Below, piece after piece: positions 8,330 through 16,078 of a stretch of DNA of 23,685 nt. Position numbers and translations under genes: made by a program. Under the pieces are notes generated by a model. The model saw nothing but the letters and a program-made list of their open reading frames with translations. It was not told the DNA's origin and searched no databases. The DNA lies in NCBI GenBank assembly GCA_016296435.1, contig JAEDJI010000008.1, positions 1 to 23,685 on the forward strand, given 5' to 3'. Source of the stretch: Bacilli bacterium. GTDB taxonomy: Bacteria; Bacillota_I; Bacilli_A; RF39; UBA660. Within the stretch, counting starts at the first letter, position 1. The number at the start of each line of letters is the position of its first letter.

Positions 8330-9004
8330 ATGGAGCAAGAAAAAATTGGAAAATTTATAAAGAAAATAAGGGTTGATAATGGTCTTACTCAAAAAGATTT
8401 AGCGGATAAGCTTGGTGTTACATATCAAGCTGTTAGTAAGTGGGAGAATGGTAAGAATATTCCTGATATTATGATTTTAAAACAAATAAGTAAGGAATTT
8501 AATGTTAATATAGATGATTTACTTGAGGGACGACATACTAAAAAGAAGTTTAATTATAAAATTCTTTTTATAGTAATTGGTGTTTTTATATCTTTTTGTA
8601 TTATATATTGTTTGTTTTTTCATAATGATAATTTTAGTTTTAAGACTTTGTCTTCTTCATGTAATGATTTTAATATTTCTGGTAGTATTTCTTATAACAA
8701 AGATAAATCTTCAATATATATTTCTAACATTGATTATTGTGGTGGTGATGATGTTACTGAGTATAGTTTAATTACTTGTAATTTATATGAAAGGCATGGT
8801 GATGTTATTGTTAAGGTAAAAGAGTGTGATTATTCTAATAATAAGAATATTACTTTAGAAGAGTATTTAAAAGGAGTTAGTTTTGTGGCTTCAAATTATA
8901 AGAATATTTGTAATGATTTGGATATGTATATTGAGATTAACGCAACTTCTTTTGATGGGAAGATTACTAATTATAAAATACCGCTTAATTTAGAAGATTG
9001 CTAA
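8330..9004 (+). CDS. Membrane-anchored XRE-family regulator with Cys-rich outer domain
   Basis: Residues 6-61 form a classic XRE helix-turn-helix (LTQKDLADKLGVTYQAVSKWENG). A basic linker is followed by one membrane segment at about 75-97. The remaining 127 residues would be outside the membrane and contain exactly six cysteines (in SSSC, DYC, ITC, KEC, NIC and EDC), an even number suggesting disulfides. This makes a one-component transmembrane sensor; its ligand and DNA targets are unknown. ATG 8330 (MEQEKIGKFI, a common XRE beginning) is preferred, but GTG 8318, overlapping the mscL stop as GTGA, is possible and adds four residues. It lies behind mscL and upstream of a thiol-relay operon, so osmotic, membrane or redox sensing are all conceivable; that is inference. 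Confidence 0.8.
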   Translation: MEQEKIGKFIKKIRVDNGLTQKDLADKLGVTYQAVSKWENGKNIPDIMILKQISKEFNVNIDDLLEGRHTKKKFNYKILFIVIGVFISFCIIYCLFFHNDNFSFKTLSSSCNDFNISGSISYNKDKSSIYISNIDYCGGDDVTEYSLITCNLYERHGDVIVKVKECDYSNNKNITLEEYLKGVSFVASNYKNICNDLDMYIEINATSFDGKITNYKIPLNLEDC

Positions 9005-9041
9005 TTCAACTTATGGTTTAGTTAGTTCAACTTCTTTTTTA

Positions 9042-9071
9042 TTGCTTTTATATATAGTTTATATTTATACT
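9042..9071 (+). promoter_or_regulatory. Candidate promoter of the cysteine desulfurase operon
   Basis: TTGCTT (9042-9047) and TATACT (9066-9071) are 18 bp apart, 16 nt before the start codon at 9088. The -35 match is weak. Confidence 0.4.
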
Positions 9072-9087
9072 TATTGTGGTGATGTTA

Positions 9088-10194
9088 ATGGAAGTTTATT
9101 TAGATTATAGTGCTACAACAAAAGTAGATAAAGAAGTATTAGATTATTTTAACTATGTTTGTAACAACTTTTATGCTAATCCTAATTCTAATCATGATAT
9201 GGGGAAGAAGTGTAATGATTTGATTAGTTCTAGTATTTCTAATATTTGTAATTATTTTAATATTTTTAGTGATGAAATTATTTTTACTAGTGGCGCTAGT
9301 GAAAGTAATAATACTGTTTTAAAAGGAATTTGTTCTTCTGGTAATGAGATTATTACTACTAAGTTAGAACATTCTTCAATATATGGTCCATGTAGTTATT
9401 TACAAAATAAAGGTTATAAGATTATTTTTGCTCCTTTGGATGAGAATGGTATTGTGGATATAGAAAAGTTAGAAAAATTGATTAATGATAATACTTGTCT
9501 TGTTTCTATTGGATGCGTTAATAGTGAGATTGGACTTAGGCAACCTATTGAGGAGATTGGTCTTATGTTAAAAAAATATCCAAATGTTTTGTTTCATAGT
9601 GATATTACTCAGGCTGTTTCTAAGACTGATATTGATTTAAGTAATGTTGATATGGCAAGTTTTTCTGGTCATAAGCTGTTTTGTTTTAAAGGAATTGGTG
9701 GTTTAATAAAAAAGAGAAATGTTAAGATTCTTCCTCTTATTAACGGAGGAAAGAGTACAACAGTTTATAGGAGTGGTACTCCTCAGACAGAACTTATTTG
9801 TTCTTTATCAAAAGCTTTTGATTCTTTTAATAATGATTATTCTTATGTTCATGAACTTAATGAGAAAATAAAAAAACATTTATCTAAGTATGATAATATT
9901 CTTATTAATAGTAATGAATATTGTATAGATAATGTTTTAAATATTAGTTTTATTGGAAAGGATTCGAATGTTGTTCAAAAATATTTTGCTGATCATAGTA
10001 TTTATGTTTCTACTAAAACTGCTTGTAGTAGTGATACTAGTTATTCACTTTGTGTTTATGAACTTTATGGGGATAAGGATAGAGCTAGTTCTTCTATTAG
10101 AATAAGTCTTTCTTATAAGACTACGACTGATGAAATTGATTATTTTTTAAATATTTTAGATAAGTTAATGGAGGAATATGATGAAATTGGTTAA
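9088..10194 (+). CDS. Cysteine desulfurase, NifS/IscS family
   Basis: This PLP enzyme takes sulfur from L-cysteine as an enzyme persulfide for Fe-S clusters or thiolated tRNA. The 368-residue protein has the family's length and marks: YLDYSATT (4-11), TSGASESNN (67-75), H95 for stacking on PLP, SDITQAV with D172 and Q175, the Schiff-base lysine K196 in SGHK, the RSGTPQ segment (228-233) and the catalytic C313 in the loop TKTACSSDTS. All key residues are intact. ATG 9088 is preferred because GGTGAT ends 4 nt before it; two GTG codons and an ATG just upstream overlap the ribosome site. No scaffold (iscU/sufU) or tRNA thiolase gene adjoins it. Instead three thiol-redox genes follow in overlapping reading frames, suggesting a link between persulfide chemistry and a disulfide relay (inference). 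Confidence 0.93.
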   Translation: MEVYLDYSATTKVDKEVLDYFNYVCNNFYANPNSNHDMGKKCNDLISSSISNICNYFNIFSDEIIFTSGASESNNTVLKGICSSGNEIITTKLEHSSIYGPCSYLQNKGYKIIFAPLDENGIVDIEKLEKLINDNTCLVSIGCVNSEIGLRQPIEEIGLMLKKYPNVLFHSDITQAVSKTDIDLSNVDMASFSGHKLFCFKGIGGLIKKRNVKILPLINGGKSTTVYRSGTPQTELICSLSKAFDSFNNDYSYVHELNEKIKKHLSKYDNILINSNEYCIDNVLNISFIGKDSNVVQKYFADHSIYVSTKTACSSDTSYSLCVYELYGDKDRASSSIRISLSYKTTTDEIDYFLNILDKLMEEYDEIG

Positions 10195-10459
10195 GATTAG
10201 TGCTATGTGGTGTATGTCTTGTATTGTTATGAATAATTTACTTGATAATGTTTTATCTAAGTATAAAGTTTTGTTTGATATAGAAAATCTGGATTATGAT
10301 GTGGATTTTACTTTAGTTTCTAAGTATAATGTTTCAAGCGTACTTCCTGTTTATATATTGATGGATTCTTCTGGTGAGATTGATAGGTTAGTTGGAGAAG
10401 TTAGTGAAAGTCAACTTATTTCTTTTTTGAAGGATAATGGTGGTATTGATGAAGTATAG
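10181..10459 (+). CDS. Small cytoplasmic thioredoxin-like protein
   Basis: The 92-residue protein has a thioredoxin-type redox motif WCMSC (C11, C14) after the first strand and a probable cis-proline in VLPVYIL before the strand pair YILMDSSGEIDRLVG. It has no signal peptide. It is shorter than standard thioredoxin (about 105), and the motif differs from WCGPC. ATG 10181 is chosen because GGAGG (10170-10174) is 6 nt upstream; ATG 10178 is also in frame. It overlaps the end of the cysteine desulfurase by 14 nt, and the next gene overlaps its own end by 11 nt, indicating translational coupling. It would plausibly pass electrons to the CcdA-like membrane protein, or remove persulfide from the desulfurase; neither is shown by sequence. 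Confidence 0.82.
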   Translation: MKLVKISAMWCMSCIVMNNLLDNVLSKYKVLFDIENLDYDVDFTLVSKYNVSSVLPVYILMDSSGEIDRLVGEVSESQLISFLKDNGGIDEV

Positions 10460-11285
10460 AAGTTTTATATATTTATTTTTAATAGTTCTTTTTATGTTTA
10501 TACCGGTTTGTGTATATGGAATGGATAGTTATTCTGTTGATGCTGGTTTATTCGGAGTAGTTTCTTTAAAGGATGTTTCTTTACCTATTTTTACTATTAT
10601 ATTGGGTGCTGTTGATGGGTTTAATCCCTGTGCTATGTGGATACTTATATTTCTTATTACGATGTTATTTTCTATGCATGATAGAAAGAAAATGTGGATA
10701 TTAGGACTTACTTTTATTTTTACTAGTGGTTTTGTTTATTTGTGTTTTATGGTTTCTTGGCTTAGTCTTGCTAGTTTTATTAGTAGTGTTATTTTTATAA
10801 GGTTTTTAATTGCTGGTTTTGCTGTTGTTTTTGGAATGATTAATATTTATAGATATGTTAAGAGTTTGGGTAGTGATGTTGGATGTGATGTTACTGATAA
10901 GAAGAAAAGAATTAAAATAATGGAAAAAATTAAGAAGATTGTTTCAGAAAAAAGCTTTTTATTATCAATATTTGGAATTATGCTACTTGCTTTTTCTGTT
11001 AATTTAATAGAGCTTCTTTGTTCACTTGGTATACCTGTTATGTTTACGAATATTTTAGCTATGAATGATCTTAGTGCAATAGAATATGTAATTTATATGG
11101 GATTATATTTGCTTTTCTTTTTAATTGATGATATATTAATATTTGTTATAGCAATGAAAACATTAAAAATAAAGGGTATTTCTAATAAGTATACTAAGTA
11201 TTCTCATTTAATTGGTGGTGTAATTATGGTTTTACTTGGTATTTTAATGGCTATAAAACCTGAATGGTTAATGTTTAATTTTTAG
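10449..11285 (+). CDS. CcdA/DsbD-like membrane thiol-disulfide transporter
   Basis: This polytopic protein (278 residues) probably carries reducing equivalents across the membrane from a cytoplasmic thioredoxin to an outer thiol protein. It has an N-terminal signal-like segment (about 5-23), a short outer stretch, then about six membrane helices. The redox pair typical of CcdA/DsbD-beta is visible: C61 in GFNPCAMW at the start of the first core helix and C191 in LIELLCSLGIP at the matching helix of the second half, separated by a charged loop (about 140-168). The start ATG 10449 follows GGTGGT by 4 nt and overlaps the thioredoxin gene. Its position between a cytoplasmic and an exported thioredoxin fits the role exactly. 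No cytochrome c genes are near, so the target is not likely cytochrome maturation. Confidence 0.82.
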   Translation: MKYRSFIYLFLIVLFMFIPVCVYGMDSYSVDAGLFGVVSLKDVSLPIFTIILGAVDGFNPCAMWILIFLITMLFSMHDRKKMWILGLTFIFTSGFVYLCFMVSWLSLASFISSVIFIRFLIAGFAVVFGMINIYRYVKSLGSDVGCDVTDKKKRIKIMEKIKKIVSEKSFLLSIFGIMLLAFSVNLIELLCSLGIPVMFTNILAMNDLSAIEYVIYMGLYLLFFLIDDILIFVIAMKTLKIKGISNKYTKYSHLIGGVIMVLLGILMAIKPEWLMFNF

Positions 11286-11295
11286 AGGTGGTAAA

Positions 11296-11763
11296 GTGAA
11301 ATATAAAACAGATATTATTTTTATACTTATAACTATTTTAATACTTGGTATTATTTCTTATTTTGTTTTTTTTAATGAAAAAGATGTAAATAATGTAGTA
11401 AACAAAAATGCTACTGTTGAGGAATTAAAAAAAGAAGAAGGAATGGTTAATATTTATTTATTTTATGGTAGGGAATGTCCTCATTGTGAAAAACTTATGG
11501 AATATTTAGATGATATTAATAATAAGTATGGTGATAAGTTTAATTTGTATGGATTTGAAATATGGCATAATTCAGATAATGCTAATCTTATGAAAAAATT
11601 TCTTGAAACAAAAGGTGATAAATCAAGTGGGATACCTTACTATATAATTGGAGATGAATCTTTTGTAGGATATAATTATACATATGATGAAAAAATTATA
11701 GATGCGATTGAAAAGTATTCTAGTAGTGATAATGATATTTATTTTGATAAAATAAGGAAGTAG
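11296..11763 (+). CDS. Membrane-anchored extracytoplasmic thioredoxin-like protein
   Basis: The 155-residue protein has one N-terminal membrane segment (about 7-26), a linker, and a thioredoxin-fold domain with the redox motif CPHC (C61, C64) in LFYGRECPHCEKLMEYL. GIPYYIIGDESFVGY carries the probable cis-proline and following strands. It starts with GTG, with AGAGGTGG about 4-10 nt upstream, 10 nt after the stop of the CcdA-like gene. It is the last gene of the four-gene operon and the natural outer acceptor of electrons from the CcdA-like protein. Substrates could be cysteines of exported proteins such as the nearby XRE receptor or HtrA; this is inference. Confidence 0.85.
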   Translation: MKYKTDIIFILITILILGIISYFVFFNEKDVNNVVNKNATVEELKKEEGMVNIYLFYGRECPHCEKLMEYLDDINNKYGDKFNLYGFEIWHNSDNANLMKKFLETKGDKSSGIPYYIIGDESFVGYNYTYDEKIIDAIEKYSSSDNDIYFDKIRK

Positions 11764-11780
11764 TTTACTTCTTCTTTTAA
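11755..11780 (+). terminator. Weak terminator of the thiol-relay operon
   Basis: The stem GAAGTA / TACTTC (11757-11762 / 11766-11771, 3-nt loop, extendable by two pairs including a G-U) is followed by TTCTTTTAAT. It includes the TAG stop. The tail is not a pure T run. Confidence 0.5.
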
Positions 11781-11826
11781 TAATTATGTGTTAAAATAAA
11801 TATGATATATTTAAGGTGGGTAAAAT

Positions 11827-12876
11827 ATGAAGAAAAATAAATATGCTTTATCTTTGTTACTTTTTGTTTTACTTTTTTTGGTTACATACTCATGGATATT
11901 TAAAAATTATGATATGAATTTACTTATTGAGTCGCTGAAACTTTGTGATACGAAATATATTTTATTAGCAATTTTTTCTATTTTAATGTTTCCTTTGTTT
12001 GAGGCTATATTTTTAATTAGTATTTCTAAAGATATGAATATCAAAATGAGTTTTTATAAGGCGCTTGGTTATGTTTTTACTGAAATATATTTTTCTGGGA
12101 TAACTCCTTCTTCAATGGGAGGGCAACCTATCCAAATGTATGAAATGAAAAAGGATGGAATTGATTATTATAAGTCAAGTATAATAGTTTTATTAAATAC
12201 TATTATTTATAAGTTCACTTTAATATTTTTACTTATTTTATCTTTAATATTTTTTGGTCGTTTAATATTTAATTTTTCTATGTTTTTTAATGTTTTAATA
12301 ATACTTGGTTTTTTACTTAATTTAGTTATTATTATATTTTTTATTAGTTTAGTATATTCAAAGAAGACAATAAATTTTATAAAAAAGATAGTTTATTTAT
12401 TTATAAATAAGTTGTTTTTTATAAAAAATAAAAATGCAAAAAAAGAAAAATTTGATGAAATGATTAATAAGTATAATATTTTATCTGATTTTACCAGAAA
12501 TAGACCATTTTTATTTGTTAAGTCATTTATTATTCTTTTGTTACAAAGAATGAGTTTTCTTTTGGTTAGTTATTTTATATACAAATCTTTTGGACTTAGT
12601 GATTACAATATTTTTATAATAATTGCTTTTCAAGTTTGTGTTGTTGCTTCTGTTGATTTCCTACCTATACCCGGAGGAGTTATGGCTACTGAGGGAATTA
12701 TTCTGTCGGTTAATGGATTATTATATAAGAAAGATTATGTTTTATCTAGTATGTTACTTCAGAGGAGTATTAGTTTTTATTTATTAGTTTTATTAAGCTT
12801 TGTTTTTTACTTAATATTTTGTTATAATAAAAGGGGAAGAAAAGGAGAAAAAGCATATGAAAAAGAATATAGTTAA
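11827..12876 (+). CDS. YbhN/UPF0104-type flippase-like membrane protein (LPG_synthase_TM domain)
   Basis: The 349-residue protein has about eight hydrophobic segments. It carries the family signature GITPSSMGGQPIQMYEMKKD (91-110) followed by GI, and a second conserved loop, LPIPGGVMATEG, near residue 280. These match the flippase-like domain of lysylphosphatidylglycerol synthases (MprF) and the stand-alone YbhN/UPF0104 group. The soluble aminoacyl-transferase half of MprF is absent, so it should not make lysyl-PG by itself. A role in moving or handling a membrane lipid is inferred from the family. AAGGTGGG precedes ATG 11827 by about 6 nt. Its 3' end overlaps the next gene, a PopT-type lipid carrier translocase, by 20 nt, which ties it to envelope lipid transport. 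Confidence 0.86.
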   Translation: MKKNKYALSLLLFVLLFLVTYSWIFKNYDMNLLIESLKLCDTKYILLAIFSILMFPLFEAIFLISISKDMNIKMSFYKALGYVFTEIYFSGITPSSMGGQPIQMYEMKKDGIDYYKSSIIVLLNTIIYKFTLIFLLILSLIFFGRLIFNFSMFFNVLIILGFLLNLVIIIFFISLVYSKKTINFIKKIVYLFINKLFFIKNKNAKKEKFDEMINKYNILSDFTRNRPFLFVKSFIILLLQRMSFLLVSYFIYKSFGLSDYNIFIIIAFQVCVVASVDFLPIPGGVMATEGIILSVNGLLYKKDYVLSSMLLQRSISFYLLVLLSFVFYLIFCYNKRGRKGEKAYEKEYS

Positions 12877-13735
12877 TATATTACATGGTTTTTGTATGGC
12901 TCTTGCTGATAGTGTTCCTGGTATATCTGGTGGGACTGTTGCATTTATATTGGGATTTTATGATGAGTTTATTAATAGTGTTAATTCTTTGATTAGTAAG
13001 GGTCATAATAAGAAAAAAGCAATTAAGTTTTTGATTAAGTTAGGTATTGGTTGGGCAATTGGTATGTCCATTTCTTCGGTTATTCTTTCTAGTTTGTTTG
13101 AAAAGCATATATATAGTGTTAGTTCACTATTTATAGGTTTTATAGTTTTTGCTATTCCACTTATTGTTAGAGATGAGAAAGATAGATTAAAAGGGAAATT
13201 TTGGTATTTGTTTTATACTTTAATTGGTATTTTAATAGTTTCTATTATTACTTATTTTAATCCTGTTGGTGGTGGAAGTAGTATTGAAATTGATAATCTT
13301 AATATTGGGCTTGTTTTATATTTGTTTTTTGCAGGTATTGTTGCTATTTCTGCGATGGTAGTTCCTGGTATATCTGGTTCTACTATTTTACTTATATTTG
13401 GTCTTTATGTGCCTATTATTACTTCGATTAATGAGTTTTTACATTTTAATTTTAAAGTTTTGCCTATATTAATAATATTTGGAATTGGTGTAATTACTGG
13501 AATACTTATTATTGTTAAAATTATAAAGAAAGCTTTTGATAAGTATAGATCTCAAACTATTTATTTAGTATTTGGTTTGATGATTGGTTCAATATATGCA
13601 ATAATTATGGGTCCAACAAGTTTAGAGGTTGCACAAGAGGCAATGAGTTTTGGGACTTTTAATATATTATTTTTCATTATTGGTGGAATAGTAGTTTATG
13701 GACTGGAAGTCTTAAGGAAAAAGTTAGATAATTAG
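12857..13735 (+). CDS. popT: DUF368/PopT undecaprenyl-phosphate translocase
   Basis: DUF368 proteins (PopT) return the C55 lipid carrier undecaprenyl phosphate from the outer to the inner membrane face for reuse in wall synthesis. The 292-residue protein has the family's two inverted repeats, each with the signature loop: PGISGGTVAFILGFYDEFI from residue 21 and PGISGSTILLIFGLY from residue 170, with about eight membrane segments. The ATG has AAAGGAG 9 nt upstream and lies 20 nt inside the preceding YbhN-like gene, so translation is probably coupled. The family function is established knowledge; the symbol is assigned by family similarity. A short hairpin follows. Confidence 0.9.
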   Translation: MKKNIVNILHGFCMALADSVPGISGGTVAFILGFYDEFINSVNSLISKGHNKKKAIKFLIKLGIGWAIGMSISSVILSSLFEKHIYSVSSLFIGFIVFAIPLIVRDEKDRLKGKFWYLFYTLIGILIVSIITYFNPVGGGSSIEIDNLNIGLVLYLFFAGIVAISAMVVPGISGSTILLIFGLYVPIITSINEFLHFNFKVLPILIIFGIGVITGILIIVKIIKKAFDKYRSQTIYLVFGLMIGSIYAIIMGPTSLEVAQEAMSFGTFNILFFIIGGIVVYGLEVLRKKLDN

Positions 13736-13761
13736 CACATTTAGTGCTTTTTCTTTTGTTT
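13734..13761 (+). terminator. Terminator behind popT
   Basis: The 5-bp stem AGCAC / GTGCT with a 5-nt loop is followed by TTTTTCTTTTGTTT. The first arm overlaps the popT TAG stop. Confidence 0.6.
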
Positions 13762-13768
13762 AAGTAAT

Positions 13769-13797
13769 TTTACTTTTTTCTTTGTTTGTTATATAAT
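13769..13797 (+). promoter_or_regulatory. Promoter of the SDR-truA unit
   Basis: TTTACT (13769-13774) and a perfect TATAAT (13792-13797) are 17 bp apart; the start codon follows 17 nt after the -10 box. Confidence 0.6.
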
Positions 13798-13814
13798 ATT
13801 GGTGAGGTGATACG

Positions 13815-14573
13815 ATGAAGGCACTTATAACTGGGGCTGGTTCTGGAATTGGACGTGAAATGGCTATTTATTTAGATAGTATTTCTTATGATTTGATACT
13901 TGTTGATAAGAATTCTTTATCTTTAGAGGATTTGAAAGGTGTTCTTAAGAGAGAACATAAGTATATTGTTACTGATTTAAGTGATGTGAAAAAAGTTAAG
14001 GATTTATATATTTTTACTAAGAAAGATGATATTGATATGCTTATTAATAATGCTGGTTTTGGTCTTTTTGGTGATTATAATTCATGTGATATGCTTACTG
14101 AACTTGAAATGATTGATGTTAATATTAAAGCTCTTCATGTTCTTACTCGTATGTATTTAAAAGATATGGTTAAGAAAGATAAAGGATATATACTTAATGT
14201 TGGTTCGAGTGCTGGTCTTTTGCGTGGTGGTCCTTTGATGAGTTGTTATTATGCTTCTAAAAGTTATGTGGTTGCTTTTACTTGTGCTTTATATGAGGAA
14301 CTTCGTAGAAATAAGTCTCATGTTGTTGTTAGTTGTTTGTGTCCTGGACCTGTTAGTACTAATTTTAATGAGACTGCTGGTGTAAGTTTTAATATTAAAT
14401 CTTTGAATGCACGTTATGTTGCCATATATGGTCTTAAGAAAATGTATCTTGATAAAAAACTTATTATTGTTCCTGGTTTTATGACAAGAGTAGGTGTTTT
14501 TATTAGCAGATTTCTTCCTGTTAAGTTATTGTTAAAGATTACTTATAATATACAAAGGAAAAAAGGTAAGTAG
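13815..14573 (+). CDS. Short-chain dehydrogenase/reductase
   Basis: This is a 252-residue classical SDR, a cytoplasmic NAD(P)-dependent oxidoreductase. Cofactor loop TGAGSGIG is at 6-13 and the NNAG motif at 78-81. Catalytic N103, S131/S132 and Y145-X3-K149 (YYASK) are all present. The last 30 residues are hydrophobic and then basic, as in DltE/YqjQ-like members that may touch the membrane. The acidic residue D31 after the second strand suggests NAD(H) preference, but this is weak evidence. GAGGTGAT ends 4 nt before the ATG. truA begins 1 nt after its stop, so they share a transcript. The substrate cannot be read from the sequence. Confidence 0.92.
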   Translation: MKALITGAGSGIGREMAIYLDSISYDLILVDKNSLSLEDLKGVLKREHKYIVTDLSDVKKVKDLYIFTKKDDIDMLINNAGFGLFGDYNSCDMLTELEMIDVNIKALHVLTRMYLKDMVKKDKGYILNVGSSAGLLRGGPLMSCYYASKSYVVAFTCALYEELRRNKSHVVVSCLCPGPVSTNFNETAGVSFNIKSLNARYVAIYGLKKMYLDKKLIIVPGFMTRVGVFISRFLPVKLLLKITYNIQRKKGK

Positions 14574-14574
14574 G

Positions 14575-15324
14575 ATGAGATATTTTATAAAGTTTTCTTA
14601 TGATGGTTCTTGTTTTAATGGGTTTCAAAGACAAAATAAGTTAAAGACAGTACAAGGTGTTATGGAGGATGCTCTTACTTGTTTAAACAATGGCAAAAAA
14701 GTTTTTGTATGTGCTTCTGGTAGGACTGATAAAGGAGTTCATGCGAAAGGGCAAACTGCTCATTTTGATTTGGATGTTGTTGTCAAATTGTATAATTTAA
14801 AAAAATATCTTAATAAATGTTTTAATGGAGAAATATATGTTAATGAAGTTTTCGCAGTTAAAGATGATTTTCATGCTAGATATGATGTTTTATACAAGAC
14901 ATATTGTTATTATATAAATATGGGTGAATATGATCCTTGTATGAGAAATTATATTCTTCAATATAATAAAATGTTAGATGTTGATTTAATGAATAATGTA
15001 ATTCCAATCTTTTTAGGAGAACATGATTTTAGAAGTTTTTGTTTTGATGAAAAAAATCAAGATAATTGTGTTAGAACTATATATAATGTAAATATAAATG
15101 TCAATAATTGTCTAATGAAAATAGAATTTACAGGCAATGGTTTTCTTAGAAAAATGGTGCGTAATTTAGTTTCTGTGTTAATATTGGTTGGTGAAGGTAA
15201 ATTAGATTATTCAGATGTTTCGTGTATACTTAAATGTCAAAAAAAGTCTTATAATGTCAAATGTGTGTCTTCATGTGGACTTTATCTTGACAATGTTGTT
15301 TACAAAGGTGATATTTATGAATAA
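14575..15324 (+). CDS. truA: tRNA pseudouridine(38-40) synthase
   Basis: TruA converts uridines 38-40 of the tRNA anticodon arm to pseudouridine. The 249-residue protein is the usual bacterial length. It has SYDGSCFNGFQRQ near the start, the catalytic aspartate D52 in GRTDKGVHA (49-57), the DFHARYDVLYKTYCYYI segment and the C-terminal FTGNGFLRKMVRNLV motif. It is placed between an SDR gene (1-nt gap) and an unrecognised gene that overlaps its 3' end by 8 nt. The upstream ribosome site AAAAAGGTAAG lies within the SDR gene. All expected motifs are intact. Confidence 0.96.
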   Translation: MRYFIKFSYDGSCFNGFQRQNKLKTVQGVMEDALTCLNNGKKVFVCASGRTDKGVHAKGQTAHFDLDVVVKLYNLKKYLNKCFNGEIYVNEVFAVKDDFHARYDVLYKTYCYYINMGEYDPCMRNYILQYNKMLDVDLMNNVIPIFLGEHDFRSFCFDEKNQDNCVRTIYNVNINVNNCLMKIEFTGNGFLRKMVRNLVSVLILVGEGKLDYSDVSCILKCQKKSYNVKCVSSCGLYLDNVVYKGDIYE

Positions 15325-16078
15325 TTATAAATTTAATGATAATACGCTTTTACATAGTTGTGGTTTTAATTTTTATTCTTTTGTTAATATTTTAAAAAAT
15401 GGTATTATGTCTTCATCAATTGCAAAAGAAAAAGGAATTGATTTTAGTAAAAATTTTGATGGTTCTAATTTGGATGATACTATTTCATGTGTTAGGTATT
15501 TGTATGTTAATGATGAAATAGAAGATGGTGCTTATAATATTCATATAAAACATGGTATTTCTTTTATAATTGAAGATGTAGATTTTATATATGATAAAAG
15601 TGATAGAGTAATTCATCGTTACGATGAGGTTTTAGTTAAAGATTATATTGATAGTTCTAAGATAAAAGGTATTTTAATACCTGAAACATATGCTTTTTCT
15701 CCTCTTGCTGAACTTGAGTATGTTAAGAGTTCTTCGACTAGTTATGTTCTTATTAAAAATAATATTAATAGATTAATTGAGTTTATTAATATACTTGGTG
15801 GTAATGTTTCAGTTAAAGCGTATGATGATTATTTAAGAGAACTTTATTTTATTAATGAAGCTTTTAGAAACGAGAGTAACGAATCTGAACTTGAATCTCT
15901 TAGGGATGATTTTGTTGATGTCATAAATGAAATTAATTATTCTTTAGGTAAAGAAATGAATAAATGCTTTAAGAATATATTAGGTCATGATGTTTGTCTT
16001 TATGATGTAATTAATTATTTTAATAAAAATCTTCCTATATATTTTCTTAAGAATTCTGTTATTAAGAGGAAAAAATAA
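15317..16078 (+). CDS. Unknown protein, possible ADP-ribosyltransferase-like fold
   Basis: I do not firmly recognise this 253-residue cytoplasmic protein. ATG 15317 is chosen because GGTGAT ends 4 nt upstream, inside truA; a long in-frame extension further up only shadows truA. The N-terminal half resembles the layout of DarT/KptA-type ART folds: LLHSC with H13, then SFVNILKNGIM (21-31, compare ILKxGLxS), a strand-rich middle and YDEVLVKDYIDSSKIKGILIP with E104. The histidine, the glutamate strand and the following 'IP' turn are the points of similarity; no catalytic proof exists. The C-terminal half (about 150-253) is helical and charged. It is the last gene of the SDR-truA transcript and ends in a terminator. 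A tRNA- or NAD-related role would fit its position but is inference. Confidence 0.6.
   Translation: MNNYKFNDNTLLHSCGFNFYSFVNILKNGIMSSSIAKEKGIDFSKNFDGSNLDDTISCVRYLYVNDEIEDGAYNIHIKHGISFIIEDVDFIYDKSDRVIHRYDEVLVKDYIDSSKIKGILIPETYAFSPLAELEYVKSSSTSYVLIKNNINRLIEFINILGGNVSVKAYDDYLRELYFINEAFRNESNESELESLRDDFVDVINEINYSLGKEMNKCFKNILGHDVCLYDVINYFNKNLPIYFLKNSVIKRKK

Noticed and set aside
9005..9041. Terminator behind the XRE gene.
   Set aside because: Short complementary pieces (AACT / AGTT) exist but give no stable stem; the T run at 9034-9039 alone is not enough.
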